NCBI RefSeq assembly: GCF_019264345.1
Contig: NZ_JAHVAO010000003.1
Span: forward strand, 205,513 to 269,512
DNA: 64,000 bases
Reading direction: 5' to 3'
Origin: Marinobacter arenosus
GTDB taxonomy: Bacteria > Pseudomonadota > Gammaproteobacteria > Pseudomonadales > Oleiphilaceae
Within the stretch, counting starts at the first letter, position 1. Every line of letters starts with the position of its first letter. Below are positions 1 to 8,126 of this stretch, piece after piece. The notes below the pieces were generated by a model. That model saw only the letters and a program-made list of their open reading frames with translations, searched no databases and was not told the origin of the DNA. The translations under genes were made by a program, and so were the position numbers.

Positions 1-644
1 CCCCAGCCACCGACTCCACCACCGTCTACGTGGTAGATGACGACGCCGGCATGCTGGAATCCACCCAGTGGCTGCTGGAATCCGTAGGCCTTCAAGTGGC
101 GGCCTACTCTGACGGCCGCAAATTCCTGGATGCGATCAGCGCTGAAAACGCAGGTTGCGTGGTCCTGGATGTCCGCATGCCTGGACTGGGGGGGTTGAAC
201 GTTCAGGAGGAATTGCAGAAACGGGGATTGGCGCTACCCATCATTTTCGTGTCCGGCCACGCCGATGTGCCGATTGTGGTCCGAGCCTTCAAATCCGGCG
301 CGTTCGACTTTATCGAGAAGCCATTCAACGAACAACTTCTGCTCGACAGCGTTCAGCAGGCCTTGCAGGAACATCGTCAAACCAGCCACCGGCAACAGGG
401 CGACGAATCCACCGACAGCCTGCTGGCCACCCTCACCCGCCGGGAGCGGGACGTGTTCCTGCCGCTGGCCCAGGGCTACACCAGCCGCGAAATCGCCCAG
501 CAGCTCGATGTGGGCGTGAAAACCATCGACCTGTACCGCGCCCGGGTCATGAAACGCCTTGGCGCCGAGCGATTGCCCGACGTCACCGGCATCGCGATCG
601 CGGCCGGCCTCATCGACCCGCTGGACTTGCGGGCCGAAGCCTAG
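1..644 (+). CDS. FixJ/NarL-type response regulator, 5' end outside window
   Basis: Two-component response regulator: an N-terminal receiver domain followed by a LuxR-type helix-turn-helix. The receiver shows the acidic pocket (DDD, encoded from nt 36), the phospho-acceptor aspartate in VVLDVRMPG (codon at 168-170), the switch residue in FVSGH and the conserved lysine in EKPF. The C-terminal part (LTRRERDVFLPLAQGYTSREIAQQL onward) is the DNA-binding domain. The GTG at 30 is not the real start, because the frame is open back to nt 3 and reads PATDSTTVYV, the usual beginning of a receiver beta-strand; only a few N-terminal residues are missing. The cognate sensor kinase is probably upstream, outside the window. 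The stop overlaps the convergent MocR gene: the palindromic CTAG at 641-644 gives both genes their TAG. The target genes cannot be deduced from the sequence. Confidence 0.9.
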   Translation, partial: PATDSTTVYVVDDDAGMLESTQWLLESVGLQVAAYSDGRKFLDAISAENAGCVVLDVRMPGLGGLNVQEELQKRGLALPIIFVSGHADVPIVVRAFKSGAFDFIEKPFNEQLLLDSVQQALQEHRQTSHRQQGDESTDSLLATLTRRERDVFLPLAQGYTSREIAQQLDVGVKTIDLYRARVMKRLGAERLPDVTGIAIAAGLIDPLDLRAEA

Positions 645-2056
645 CCAGCCAACTCCTGTTCGGCGTGGGCCAGTGCCCCCAAACGGGCCACAGCCTGCTC
701 GATGCGCTCAGTCCAGGGGTTGGCGCTGTTCAGGCGCAGGCAGTTGTCGTACTTGTTGGTGGTTGAAAACATCAACCCCGGTGACACATTGATGTTCTCC
801 GCCCGTGCTTTCTGGTAGATCTCGGTCCCTGAAATGCCATCCGGTAGCTGGACCCACAGAACAAAGCCGCCTTGGGGCCGGCTGACGGCGGTGCCGACCG
901 GGAACGATCGGGTGATCGCCGCCCGCATCCGCTCCGAGGATTCCCGGTAATGCTGGCGCGCCGAGCGCAGGTACCGATCGTAACTGCCCTGCTCCAGGAA
1001 GTGGGCCACCGCCAACTGCGGAATGGAAGAGGTGGCCAGGTTCACGAAGTACTTGTGCTGCCGGGCCATGGCCATGTGACGACCGGGCACCATCCAGCCC
1101 AGCCGAAGCCCCGGCGAGATGGTCTTCGAGAAGGAACTGCAGTAAATCACGTTATCCGCGCGATCGAAGGCCTTGGCGGGCCTGGGCCGCTCTCCGGAGT
1201 GGTACAGGTCGCCGTAGATGTCGTCCTCGATCAGGGGCACCGATGCCGCGGCCAACATGGACACCAGCTGTTTCTTGCGCTCGTCCGGCATTCTCGCGCC
1301 CATGGGGTTGCTGTGGTTGGTGACCACCACACACGCCTTGAGCGGCCATTGGTCAAGCGCCAGCTGCAGACCTTCGAGGCTCATGCCATCAGACGGATGG
1401 GTGGGGATCTCGATGACCCGCAGTCCCACCACTTCCAAGGCCTGAAGGATTCCCGGAAACGATGGCGTCTCGACGGCCACAATGTCGCCCGGCTGGGTCA
1501 CCGCCCGAAGCGCCAGGATGATCGCTTCCTGGGCGCCGTTGGTCGCCAGCACATCGTCCGGCGTGATGGGCACACCCAGGGCGGCCATGCGCTGGGCAAT
1601 CTGACGCCGGAAGGACTCCTTGCCCGGAAACGCATAGTCCAGGGTCTCCAGCCCCCGACGCGCCGCCCACAGAGTGCTTTGCTGAATCTGACGGAGAGGC
1701 AGGAAGTCCGGGTGCGGGATCGCCGTGGCCAGTGGCACCATGCGCTTCTGCTCGTCCACGCACAGGTCGAGGGTCATTTCCCGGGCCGTCACCGGTACCG
1801 GTCTGGCGCGATGTTTCTGCATGACCGGCTCGGGGGCATCCCGGGCGGGCAGGCGCACGAAATAGCCGCTGCGCTCACGGGCATCCAGGTAGCCTCGTCC
1901 TTCCAGGGTCTGGTGAGCCTGCAACACGGTGGAGATGCTTACCCCGAATTGCCGGCTCAGCACCCGCACTCCGGGCAGGCGATCACCGTCCCGATAGACA
2001 CCATCCCGGATCAGCGCCTGCAACTGGTCTGCCACCTGATTGTATAGAACGCCCAT
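641..2056 (-). CDS. MocR/PdxR-family transcriptional regulator (GntR wHTH + aminotransferase-like domain)
   Basis: Chimeric regulator of 471 aa: a GntR-type winged helix (about residues 1-75; DGDRLPGVRVLSRQFGVS) joined to a fold-type I aminotransferase domain. The effector domain keeps the PLP-binding lysine context SSFSKTISPGLRLGW and the SNPMG motif, so it probably senses PLP or a PLP-bound amine. I chose the ATG at 2056 over the upstream in-frame codon at 2092 because a strong GGGAGG Shine-Dalgarno lies 8 nt before it and the winged helix begins there. It is divergent from the PhzF-family gene, and the 234-bp gap holds three copies of an 11-bp box typical of MocR operators. The likely role is control of the phzF-like gene and/or itself. 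The family is clear; the ligand is unknown. Confidence 0.9.
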   Translation of the reverse strand: MGVLYNQVADQLQALIRDGVYRDGDRLPGVRVLSRQFGVSISTVLQAHQTLEGRGYLDARERSGYFVRLPARDAPEPVMQKHRARPVPVTAREMTLDLCVDEQKRMVPLATAIPHPDFLPLRQIQQSTLWAARRGLETLDYAFPGKESFRRQIAQRMAALGVPITPDDVLATNGAQEAIILALRAVTQPGDIVAVETPSFPGILQALEVVGLRVIEIPTHPSDGMSLEGLQLALDQWPLKACVVVTNHSNPMGARMPDERKKQLVSMLAAASVPLIEDDIYGDLYHSGERPRPAKAFDRADNVIYCSSFSKTISPGLRLGWMVPGRHMAMARQHKYFVNLATSSIPQLAVAHFLEQGSYDRYLRSARQHYRESSERMRAAITRSFPVGTAVSRPQGGFVLWVQLPDGISGTEIYQKARAENINVSPGLMFSTTNKYDNCLRLNSANPWTERIEQAVARLGALAHAEQELAG

Positions 2057-2115
2057 GTCAGCCACCTCCCTCTTCAAGGCTCCTGCACCCATTGCACCAG
2101 ATTCGGAACCGAACG

Positions 2116-2179
2116 GATCGGTACAGTTCGGCGGAAATATAACCAGTACAGTTTACTATCAAGCACCTCTGTACCGGTT
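2116..2179. promoter_or_regulatory. Putative MocR operator: two direct boxes plus one inverted box
   Basis: Three copies of an 11-mer with consensus AACCGGTACAG lie in the divergent gap. Copy 1 is at 2116-2126 (9/11 match), copy 2 at 2141-2151 (10/11), and copy 3 is inverted at 2169-2179, reading CTGTACCGGTT. Copies 1 and 2 are exactly 25 bp apart. Two direct repeats plus an inverted one is the arrangement known for MocR-type dimers (GabR, PdxR, TauR). Just downstream, TTCAAA (2178-2183) and TGTTAT (2201-2206) with a 17-bp spacer could form a weak promoter for the phzF-like gene, which would overlap box 3. The boxes are visible; the assignment to the neighbouring regulator is inferred. Confidence 0.6.
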
Positions 2180-2290
2180 CAAAATAAGATTATCTGAATC
2201 TGTTATGAGTGTCCGCCCTACCACACAATGGCCTCATGAATCGACGCCGTAATGGCGTTATGCTGATGCCACTCGACGGGAGACCAGACA

Positions 2291-3094
2291 ATGACCCATT
2301 CCATCTACCAGGTAGACGCCTTCACCGACCGCATCTTTGGTGGGAACCCGGCCGCGGTGATGCCGCTTGAGCAGTGGCTGCCGGATGAGACGCTGCTGGC
2401 ACTGGCCAACGAGAACAATCTGTCGGAAACCGCCTTTCTGGTCCCCTTGCCGGACAACGAGAAGGTCGATTTTCACATCCGCTGGTTTACCCCGGGTGTC
2501 GAGGTACCGCTCTGTGGCCATGCCACCCTGGCCAGTGCCTGGGTGCTGTTCAACAAACTGGGCTGGACCGGCGAGACTGTTCGCTTTCAATCCAAAAGCG
2601 GCATCCTGAGTGTTCGCCAGGATGACGGGGGCTGGCTGGTTCTGGATTTTCCAAACCTCGCGTTTGAGCAGCAGGATACCCCGCAACTGGTGAGAGAGGC
2701 CCTCCCCGAAGCGCCGGAAACGGCCTTCTTCGTACCCAACGACACGAACTACATGGTGGTCCTCGGCAGCGAAGCTGCGGTGCGGGCGGCGCAACCGGAT
2801 CTACGCAAGCTCAAGATGCTGGGCAACCAGGGCCTGATCGTGACGGCCAGGGGCGACACGTGCGACTTCGTCAGCCGCTACTTTGCCCCGGGCGCCGGCA
2901 TTGACGAGGACCCGGTGACCGGCTCCATCCACAGCGTGCTGGTGCCCTACTGGGCCGAGGTTCTGGGCAAGACCCGACTGAATGCCCGTCAGGTTTCAAC
3001 GCGGGGCGGCGTCCTTCGCTGCGAACTGCAGGGCGAACGTGTTGCCATCGCCGGCCAGGCGGCCTTTTTCATGGAAGGCTCCATTCAGCTGTAG
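2291..3094 (+). CDS. PhzF family phenazine-biosynthesis-like isomerase/epimerase
   Basis: A 267-aa PhzF-fold protein (two diaminopimelate-epimerase-like halves). The catalytic glutamate is present at residue 46 in NNLSETAF, and the second-half signature DEDPVTGSIH is intact, so it should be an active isomerase or epimerase. Family members act on trans-2,3-dihydro-3-hydroxyanthranilate (PhzF itself) or on unknown small acids; no other phenazine genes are nearby, so true phenazine synthesis is unlikely. A GGGAG Shine-Dalgarno precedes the ATG. The gene is divergent from the MocR-type regulator and probably controlled by it through the boxes at 2116-2179. The substrate is unknown. Confidence 0.88.
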   Translation: MTHSIYQVDAFTDRIFGGNPAAVMPLEQWLPDETLLALANENNLSETAFLVPLPDNEKVDFHIRWFTPGVEVPLCGHATLASAWVLFNKLGWTGETVRFQSKSGILSVRQDDGGWLVLDFPNLAFEQQDTPQLVREALPEAPETAFFVPNDTNYMVVLGSEAAVRAAQPDLRKLKMLGNQGLIVTARGDTCDFVSRYFAPGAGIDEDPVTGSIHSVLVPYWAEVLGKTRLNARQVSTRGGVLRCELQGERVAIAGQAAFFMEGSIQL

Positions 3095-3194
3095 CCCGGC
3101 AGCGGCAATTACACTATGGCAATGTCAAACGGTGAGAGATTTGGCGCCAACCGGAGTATAAAGCCCAATACATCCGGTAAAAGGAGCCTGAACC

Positions 3195-4250
3195 ATGACA
3201 GCGACCAAAGCATTCGCGGCACAATCTCCCACCTCCGGCATGGCCCCGCACGACATCACGAGGCGGTCGTTGCGCAAGGACGATGTTGCCATTGAGATCG
3301 ACTACTGTGGCGTCTGCCATACCGACATCCATTTCGCCGAGAACGACTGGGGCGTCACCCAGTACCCGGTTGTTCCCGGCCATGAAATCGTCGGACGCGT
3401 CTCGGCCGTCGGCCCCGGCGTCAAGAACTATCGGGAAGGTGACATCGTCGGCGTAGGCTGCATGGTCGATTCCTGCCGTACCTGCTCTGCCTGTGAAGCC
3501 GGCCTGGAACAGTACTGCAGCGAAGGCATGACCGGCACCTACAACGGCGAGGACCGTTACGACCACTCCATCACCTTCGGCGGCTACTCCGAACGGGTGG
3601 TGGTCAGTGAACGATTCGTGGTCCGGATCCCGGACAAGCTGGACATCCAGAAGGCAGCGCCGCTGCTGTGCGCGGGCATCACCACCTACTCGCCCTTGCG
3701 CCACTACGGCGTCAAAGCGGGACATAAGGTCGGCGTGATCGGCATGGGCGGTCTTGGTCACATGGGCGTGAAGTTTGCCAAGGCGCTGGGCGCCGAAGTC
3801 ACCATCTTCACCCGCTCGGAAAGCAAGGTCGCCGAGGCCAAGAAACAGGGTGCCGACCATGTGGTGATTTCCACCGACGAAGATCAGATGGCGGAAGTCG
3901 CGGAGACTTTCGACTTCATGCTCGACACCGTCCCGGTCCAACACGACCTGAACCCTTACCTGAACTGCCTGACCTACGATGGCACCCACATCATCGTCGG
4001 GTTGCTGGAGCCCATCGAGCCGGCACTGGAGGCGGGCGCGCTGGTGTTCAAGCGTCGGGTTCTGGCCGGTTCACTCATCGGCGGCATGCCGGAGACCCAG
4101 GAAGTCCTGGATTTCTGCGCCGAGCACGACATCAGTTGCGATGTCGAGATGCTGGACATTCACAACATCAACGACGCCTACGAACGGATGAAAAAGGGCG
4201 ACGTGAAATACCGGTTCGTGATTGATATGGCAACACTGAAAAACAGCTAG
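3195..4250 (+). CDS. Zinc-dependent NAD(P) alcohol dehydrogenase (YahK/cinnamyl-alcohol type)
   Basis: Medium-chain dehydrogenase, 351 aa, cytosolic. Catalytic zinc ligands are visible as Cys41 (GVCHTD) with His63-Glu64 (PGHE), and the structural zinc site is the four-cysteine run in GCMVDSCRTCSACEAGLEQYC (split across residues of about 92-112). The Rossmann glycine motif is GMGGLGHMGVKFAKALG. Length and motifs fit the YahK/CAD branch, which reduces aldehydes with NADPH. An AGGAG Shine-Dalgarno precedes the ATG. It stands alone between the phzF-like gene and a flavoprotein with its own likely promoter, so the context gives no pathway. The physiological substrate is not predictable. Confidence 0.9.
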   Translation: MTATKAFAAQSPTSGMAPHDITRRSLRKDDVAIEIDYCGVCHTDIHFAENDWGVTQYPVVPGHEIVGRVSAVGPGVKNYREGDIVGVGCMVDSCRTCSACEAGLEQYCSEGMTGTYNGEDRYDHSITFGGYSERVVVSERFVVRIPDKLDIQKAAPLLCAGITTYSPLRHYGVKAGHKVGVIGMGGLGHMGVKFAKALGAEVTIFTRSESKVAEAKKQGADHVVISTDEDQMAEVAETFDFMLDTVPVQHDLNPYLNCLTYDGTHIIVGLLEPIEPALEAGALVFKRRVLAGSLIGGMPETQEVLDFCAEHDISCDVEMLDIHNINDAYERMKKGDVKYRFVIDMATLKNS

Positions 4251-4260
4251 TGGCATCGCG

Positions 4261-4266
4261 TATAAT
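4261..4266 (+). promoter_or_regulatory. Candidate -10 box (TATAAT) for the flavoprotein gene
   Basis: A perfect TATAAT lies 30 bp before the ATG at 4297 and just after the alcohol dehydrogenase stop codon. No good -35 box at 17 bp was found (CTGAAA at 4236-4241 has a 19-bp spacer), so strength is uncertain. Confidence 0.4.
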
Positions 4267-4296
4267 GCCCGCACATTTCTCAGTGTGTGGGTACTC

Positions 4297-5478
4297 ATGA
4301 GTTCCGACTACGACGTAATCATCATTGGCGCGGGGGCCGCTGGCCTGATGTGCGCGGCCACGGCAGGATACCGTGGCCGCAAGGTGCTGGTGATTGACCA
4401 CGCCAACAAGCCGGGCAAGAAGATTCTGATGTCCGGTGGTGGTCGCTGCAATTTCACCAACCTGAACAGCACGCCCGCCAACTTTCTGTCCGATAATCCT
4501 CATTACTGCATTTCGGCGCTCAAACGCTATACCCCCCAGGACTTCCTTGAGCTGGTGGAACGCCATGGCGTCGCGCATGAGGAAAAGGCGGCGGGGCAAC
4601 TGTTCTGCAAAGACAGCGCAAAGGACATCCTGAACGTCCTGCTTACCGAGTGCGAATGGGCCGGCGCTGAAATCCGGTTAAAAACCTCCGTATCCGGGGT
4701 ACAGGGCACCGATACCGGTTACAATCTGGCCACCAGCGCCGGCTCGCTGACCTGCGAGTCCCTGGTCATTGCCAGTGGCGGGCTATCCATTCCCACCATG
4801 GGCGCCACCGGCTTCGGCTATGACATCGCCAGACAGTTCGGGCTCACCCTCCTGCCCACACGGGCCGGCCTTGTGCCGTTTACCCTGCACCCGGACCTGA
4901 AGGAACAGCTTGGGCCCCTGTCCGGCGTCAGTTGCCCGGTCGACGTCTCGTGCCGGGACCAGCATTTCCGTGAACCCATGCTCGTCACCCACCGCGGCCT
5001 GAGTGGCCCCTCAATGCTGCAGATTTCCAGTTACTGGCACCCCGGTGACAAACTGACGGTAGACCTGTTGCCCGCCAACCGGATTCACGAAGACCTCCTT
5101 TCCCTGAGGAAAAACAAGCCTCAGTCCACCGTCGGCCACTACCTCGGACAGCATTTGCCCAAACGGTTTGCCCAGGCTTACAACGACATGCACGGCTGGA
5201 CAGGCCCCCTGCAGGGCTATAAGAACAGCGACCTGGAACAGGTAGCGGAAGCGCTCGGCCAATGGCACATCAAGCCCGCCGGAACTGAGGGCTACCGAAC
5301 GGCGGAGGTGACCCTGGGTGGCGTGGATACTCGACAGCTGTCCTCAAAGACCATGGCCGTACTCGAACGCCCCAATCTCTATTTTATCGGTGAAGTGGTG
5401 GACGTGACCGGGCACCTTGGCGGCCACAACTTCCAGTGGGCGTGGGCCTCGGGTGTGGCCGCGGGCAACGTTGCCTGA
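4297..5478 (+). CDS. HI0933-family NAD(P)/FAD-dependent oxidoreductase (YhiN/BaiN-like)
   Basis: A 393-aa flavoprotein. The N-terminal dinucleotide-binding motif is DVIIIGAGAAGLM; further family marks are the GGGRCNFTN segment and the C-terminal VVDVTGHLGGHNFQWAWASG motif that closes the FAD site. I prefer the ATG at 4297 to the GTG at 4285 because the Rossmann strand begins directly after it. HI0933-family proteins are widespread and mostly uncharacterised; some gut homologues act on bile acid intermediates, which should not be assumed here. It appears to be a single-gene unit with a TATAAT at 4261. Function beyond FAD-dependent oxidoreductase is not assignable. Confidence 0.88.
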   Translation: MSSDYDVIIIGAGAAGLMCAATAGYRGRKVLVIDHANKPGKKILMSGGGRCNFTNLNSTPANFLSDNPHYCISALKRYTPQDFLELVERHGVAHEEKAAGQLFCKDSAKDILNVLLTECEWAGAEIRLKTSVSGVQGTDTGYNLATSAGSLTCESLVIASGGLSIPTMGATGFGYDIARQFGLTLLPTRAGLVPFTLHPDLKEQLGPLSGVSCPVDVSCRDQHFREPMLVTHRGLSGPSMLQISSYWHPGDKLTVDLLPANRIHEDLLSLRKNKPQSTVGHYLGQHLPKRFAQAYNDMHGWTGPLQGYKNSDLEQVAEALGQWHIKPAGTEGYRTAEVTLGGVDTRQLSSKTMAVLERPNLYFIGEVVDVTGHLGGHNFQWAWASGVAAGNVA

Positions 5479-5587
5479 AGGTGTTCGGGTACCTTTGGTG
5501 GGTGAGACCCATGATTACTGCACACTTACTCCTGCTTGAATCTCGATGCGCTGGCAGCCTTATGAAACGAACACTGTTGGAGTCTTT

Positions 5588-6313
5588 ATGCTACCAAGCT
5601 TGACTGACGGTTACCGGCTTGCGCCCCGAGCCAGCCGTCTCTTCTGGATATTCCTGACACTCGGGTTGCTTGGCTTAAGCACCGATGTTCTGGCTCATGC
5701 TGTTGCCCAGGGCGACAAGGGCTACATTCAGGAAATTTCCGGAGTGAACCTCATCGCGTTCATCTACCTCGGTGCCAAACACATGGTTACCGGCTATGAC
5801 CACCTGCTGTTCTTGCTGGGTGTGATTTTCTTCCTTTACCGCATGCAGCACATTGCTGTCTATGTGAGCCTGTTTGCCCTGGGGCACTCCACCACGATGT
5901 TGCTGGGCGTGTACTTCAACGTCGGGATCAATAGCTACATCATTGACGCCATCATTGGCCTCTCCGTGGTCTATAAAGCCCTGGACAACCTCGGAGCCTA
6001 TCAGCGCTGGTTTGGCTTTCAACCCAACACCAAAGCCGCCACTCTCGTCTTCGGGTTCTTCCACGGCTTTGGCCTGTCCACAAAGATCATCGAGTACGAC
6101 ATCTCCCCGGATGGACTCATCCCCAACCTCCTCGCCTTCAACGTGGGCGTTGAGATCGGGCAGCTTATTGCTCTGGCGATGATCCTGATTGTCATGAGCT
6201 TCTGGCGGAAAACCGATGGTTTTTTCCGCCACGCCTACACCGCCAACGTAGCCATGATGAGTGCAGGGTTCCTGCTCATTGGCTACCAGCTCACCGGCTA
6301 TTTTGTCGCTTAA
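5588..6313 (+). CDS. HupE/UreJ-like integral membrane protein
   Basis: A 241-aa inner-membrane protein with a cleavable-looking signal (hydrophobic residues of about 17-37 ending in LAHA) and about six membrane segments. Family signatures are GYDHLLFLLG, ALGHSTTM, FGFFHGFG and FNVGVEIGQL, whose histidines and acids are the proposed metal-handling residues of HupE/UreJ nickel permease-like proteins. The start at 5588 is preferred over the ATG at 5546 because TTGGAG sits 6 nt upstream and the signal peptide then has normal length. It is followed 15 nt later by a membrane-anchored protein, probably the same transcript. No urease or hydrogenase genes are in the window, so nickel transport is only a family-level guess. 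Confidence 0.82.
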   Translation: MLPSLTDGYRLAPRASRLFWIFLTLGLLGLSTDVLAHAVAQGDKGYIQEISGVNLIAFIYLGAKHMVTGYDHLLFLLGVIFFLYRMQHIAVYVSLFALGHSTTMLLGVYFNVGINSYIIDAIIGLSVVYKALDNLGAYQRWFGFQPNTKAATLVFGFFHGFGLSTKIIEYDISPDGLIPNLLAFNVGVEIGQLIALAMILIVMSFWRKTDGFFRHAYTANVAMMSAGFLLIGYQLTGYFVA

Positions 6314-6328
6314 TTCTGGAGATGTCTG

Positions 6329-7003
6329 ATGTACAACACTGATATGCCGAGCCGTGAAGAATTGCCCAGCACCGGCAAACTGATTCGCTCAACGATCATA
6401 GCTGTCATCGTGGCGCTGGTGCTTCTGGTTACTGTGGTTATGCCTGCGGAGTACGCCCTGGACCCGACCGGCGCCGGCCGACTGCTGGGACTGACTGAGA
6501 TGGGTGAAATCAAAGAACAGCTTGCCGACGAAGCCGCGGCTGACGAGACCGCCCAGATGGTTACCGTGAAGTCCTCGCCCGACCAGGAGGCACCCGAAGT
6601 TACCGAGTCCGTCCCCGAGACAGTGAGCACCCCTGAGCCTGAACCTGCACCCGTTGAGGAAGCACCTGCCGCAGAACCCGCCCAACCACAATGGCAGGAT
6701 GAAGTACGCGTGGTTCTCACACCAGGTGAAGGTACCGAATTCAAGCTGACCATGGACCAAGGTGCTGTCGCACGTTTTTCCTGGGTTTCCGAGGGCGGCC
6801 CCATCAACTACGACACCCACGGCAATGGCGGTGGCCAGTCCATCTCGTACGAGAAGGGGCGAGGCGTGCCACAAGATGAAGGTGAGCTGGAAGCGGCTTT
6901 CACCGGAAAGCATGGCTGGTTCTTCCGAAACCGGAATGACAACGACATCACGCTCGTGCTTCGTACCGGTGGTGATTACGGTCAACTGCAAAAGGTTCTG
7001 TAA
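6329..7003 (+). CDS. Membrane-anchored protein with Glu/Pro-rich linker, partner of the HupE-like protein
   Basis: A 224-aa protein I can describe but not name functionally. Residues of about 20-43 form one transmembrane helix. Residues of about 65-120 are an acidic, proline-rich linker (EAPEVTESVPETVSTPEPEP), and the last ~100 residues form a compact extracytoplasmic-looking domain with WVSEGGPINYDTHGNGGG and GKHGWFFRNRNDNDITLVL. The topology is N-in with the C-terminal domain in the periplasm. GGAG precedes the ATG, and the gene directly follows the HupE-like gene, so the two likely form one complex or pathway. The histidine, aspartate and asparagine content could suit metal or ligand binding; this is inference only. 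Confidence 0.75.
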   Translation: MYNTDMPSREELPSTGKLIRSTIIAVIVALVLLVTVVMPAEYALDPTGAGRLLGLTEMGEIKEQLADEAAADETAQMVTVKSSPDQEAPEVTESVPETVSTPEPEPAPVEEAPAAEPAQPQWQDEVRVVLTPGEGTEFKLTMDQGAVARFSWVSEGGPINYDTHGNGGGQSISYEKGRGVPQDEGELEAAFTGKHGWFFRNRNDNDITLVLRTGGDYGQLQKVL

Positions 7004-7060
7004 CGGGATTGACGCACTGATCAAAATCCCCACGCACCGAGTTCATCGGGTGTTGAAAAC

Positions 7061-7081
7061 GGTGCGGCTTGAAGCCGCACC
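7061..7081. terminator. Bidirectional terminator hairpin between convergent genes
   Basis: GGTGCGGC and GCCGCACC pair perfectly around a 5-nt loop. On the minus strand the hairpin is followed by GTTTTC, on the plus strand by CTTGTCTG. It sits between the convergent membrane-anchored protein and lipoprotein genes, so it probably serves both. Confidence 0.6.
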
Positions 7082-7131
7082 TTGTCTGAAAAGGGCCCGC
7101 TGGTCTAACGGCTGCTCGGGGTAATGAGAGC

Positions 7132-8097
7132 CTATGGCCGATACCGAAGTGCCCGGAGCATCCCCTGCCCGTCGATCAACAGGATTCGCTGGCGCGCCAC
7201 CTCGCTCGCGAACTCCGCGCTGACCTCGTCACCGTCGTCCAGATTTGTGCGCGCATCTGACAGAGCCCGATCCAGGTTTGCCAGCGCTTGTGCCCGGTTA
7301 TCCGCCAGCGAGAGGTTATCCAGCAAGATCAGCCAGGGGGTCGATTGGGCGGGATCGCCCTGTTCGATCCGCTCACGGTAGATGGGATGCTCTTCCCCTG
7401 AAACCAGGGCGTAGTCGTAGAGCATTTCCGCCGCCGAAAACATGAGGTCCGGCTCACACGGGCCTTCGAGGTACCGTTCCATCGCCTGCACCAGATGTTG
7501 GTCCATCTGCTGTGCACCGCGGCGGCCATAACTGTCGGCGATCATCTCGGGCATGGTGCACAGGAAGTAATTGCCCGCGTAATAAGCGCTGGTCTCGCCA
7601 TCGACGGCGGTGAAAGGCCGTTCTGGCAGGTGGGAGCGTTCGAGAAACAGGGGGTACAGCCGGGCGGCCAGCTCGTAGAGCTGTTCCGCTTCTGACAGGT
7701 TGGCATCACCGGCAACCACCGTTTCGACGGTGTCTGACAGCCGGTTGAAAAAGTCGCCCCACAGCCTGTACTCGTGAGCGGTGGCCGGTCCTGACTGGAT
7801 CAGCGTCAGAAAATCCTGACCAACGGTGCGCAGTTTTTCGGACCAGCGGACAAAGTCGTCTTCGTCTGCTGGTAAGGCCTGGCCGTTCAGTTCGGACAGC
7901 GCCCGATCGATCCGATCCAAGTGATTTGAGTAGGCCGGATCAACCGCTTGCTTGTCCGTCTCCGCCCGGCCCGAAGGGACCTGTGGTTGAGGTGGTGAAA
8001 TGGATTGGCAGCCGGCCAATGCCAGGACCAGAATCAACATGACAATGGCCGGGCATCGCCGGCTCAGACCATTGAGTAAGGTAGCCAATCCGCGCAC
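7132..8097 (-). CDS. Putative lipoprotein, all-alpha
   Basis: A 321-aa exported lipoprotein: a hydrophobic signal ending in the lipobox LALAGC (Cys at about residue 30), followed by a helix-rich, acidic body with no domain I recognise. The start codon is a GTG with a very close CAGGAG, so the true start may be a downstream codon; the lipobox is included in every case. The residue after Cys is Gln, which predicts outer-membrane sorting. It is the last gene of a minus-strand run SulP/universal stress protein/lipoprotein, with 29 bp to the gene before it, and ends at the hairpin at 7061-7081. Function unknown. Confidence 0.75.
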   Translation of the reverse strand: MRGLATLLNGLSRRCPAIVMLILVLALAGCQSISPPQPQVPSGRAETDKQAVDPAYSNHLDRIDRALSELNGQALPADEDDFVRWSEKLRTVGQDFLTLIQSGPATAHEYRLWGDFFNRLSDTVETVVAGDANLSEAEQLYELAARLYPLFLERSHLPERPFTAVDGETSAYYAGNYFLCTMPEMIADSYGRRGAQQMDQHLVQAMERYLEGPCEPDLMFSAAEMLYDYALVSGEEHPIYRERIEQGDPAQSTPWLILLDNLSLADNRAQALANLDRALSDARTNLDDGDEVSAEFASEVARQRILLIDGQGMLRALRYRP

Positions 8098-8126
8098 TCC
8101 TGAACCCGTTCCGTCACAGATCCTGA

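Noticed and set aside
2291..3094. Phenazine biosynthesis cluster
   Set aside because: Only a PhzF-family gene is present; no phzA-E or phzG-like genes are nearby.
5479..5587. Riboswitch (for example cobalamin or nickel) before the HupE-like gene
   Set aside because: The 109-bp gap is too short and lacks the conserved boxes; only an ordinary ribosome site is seen.
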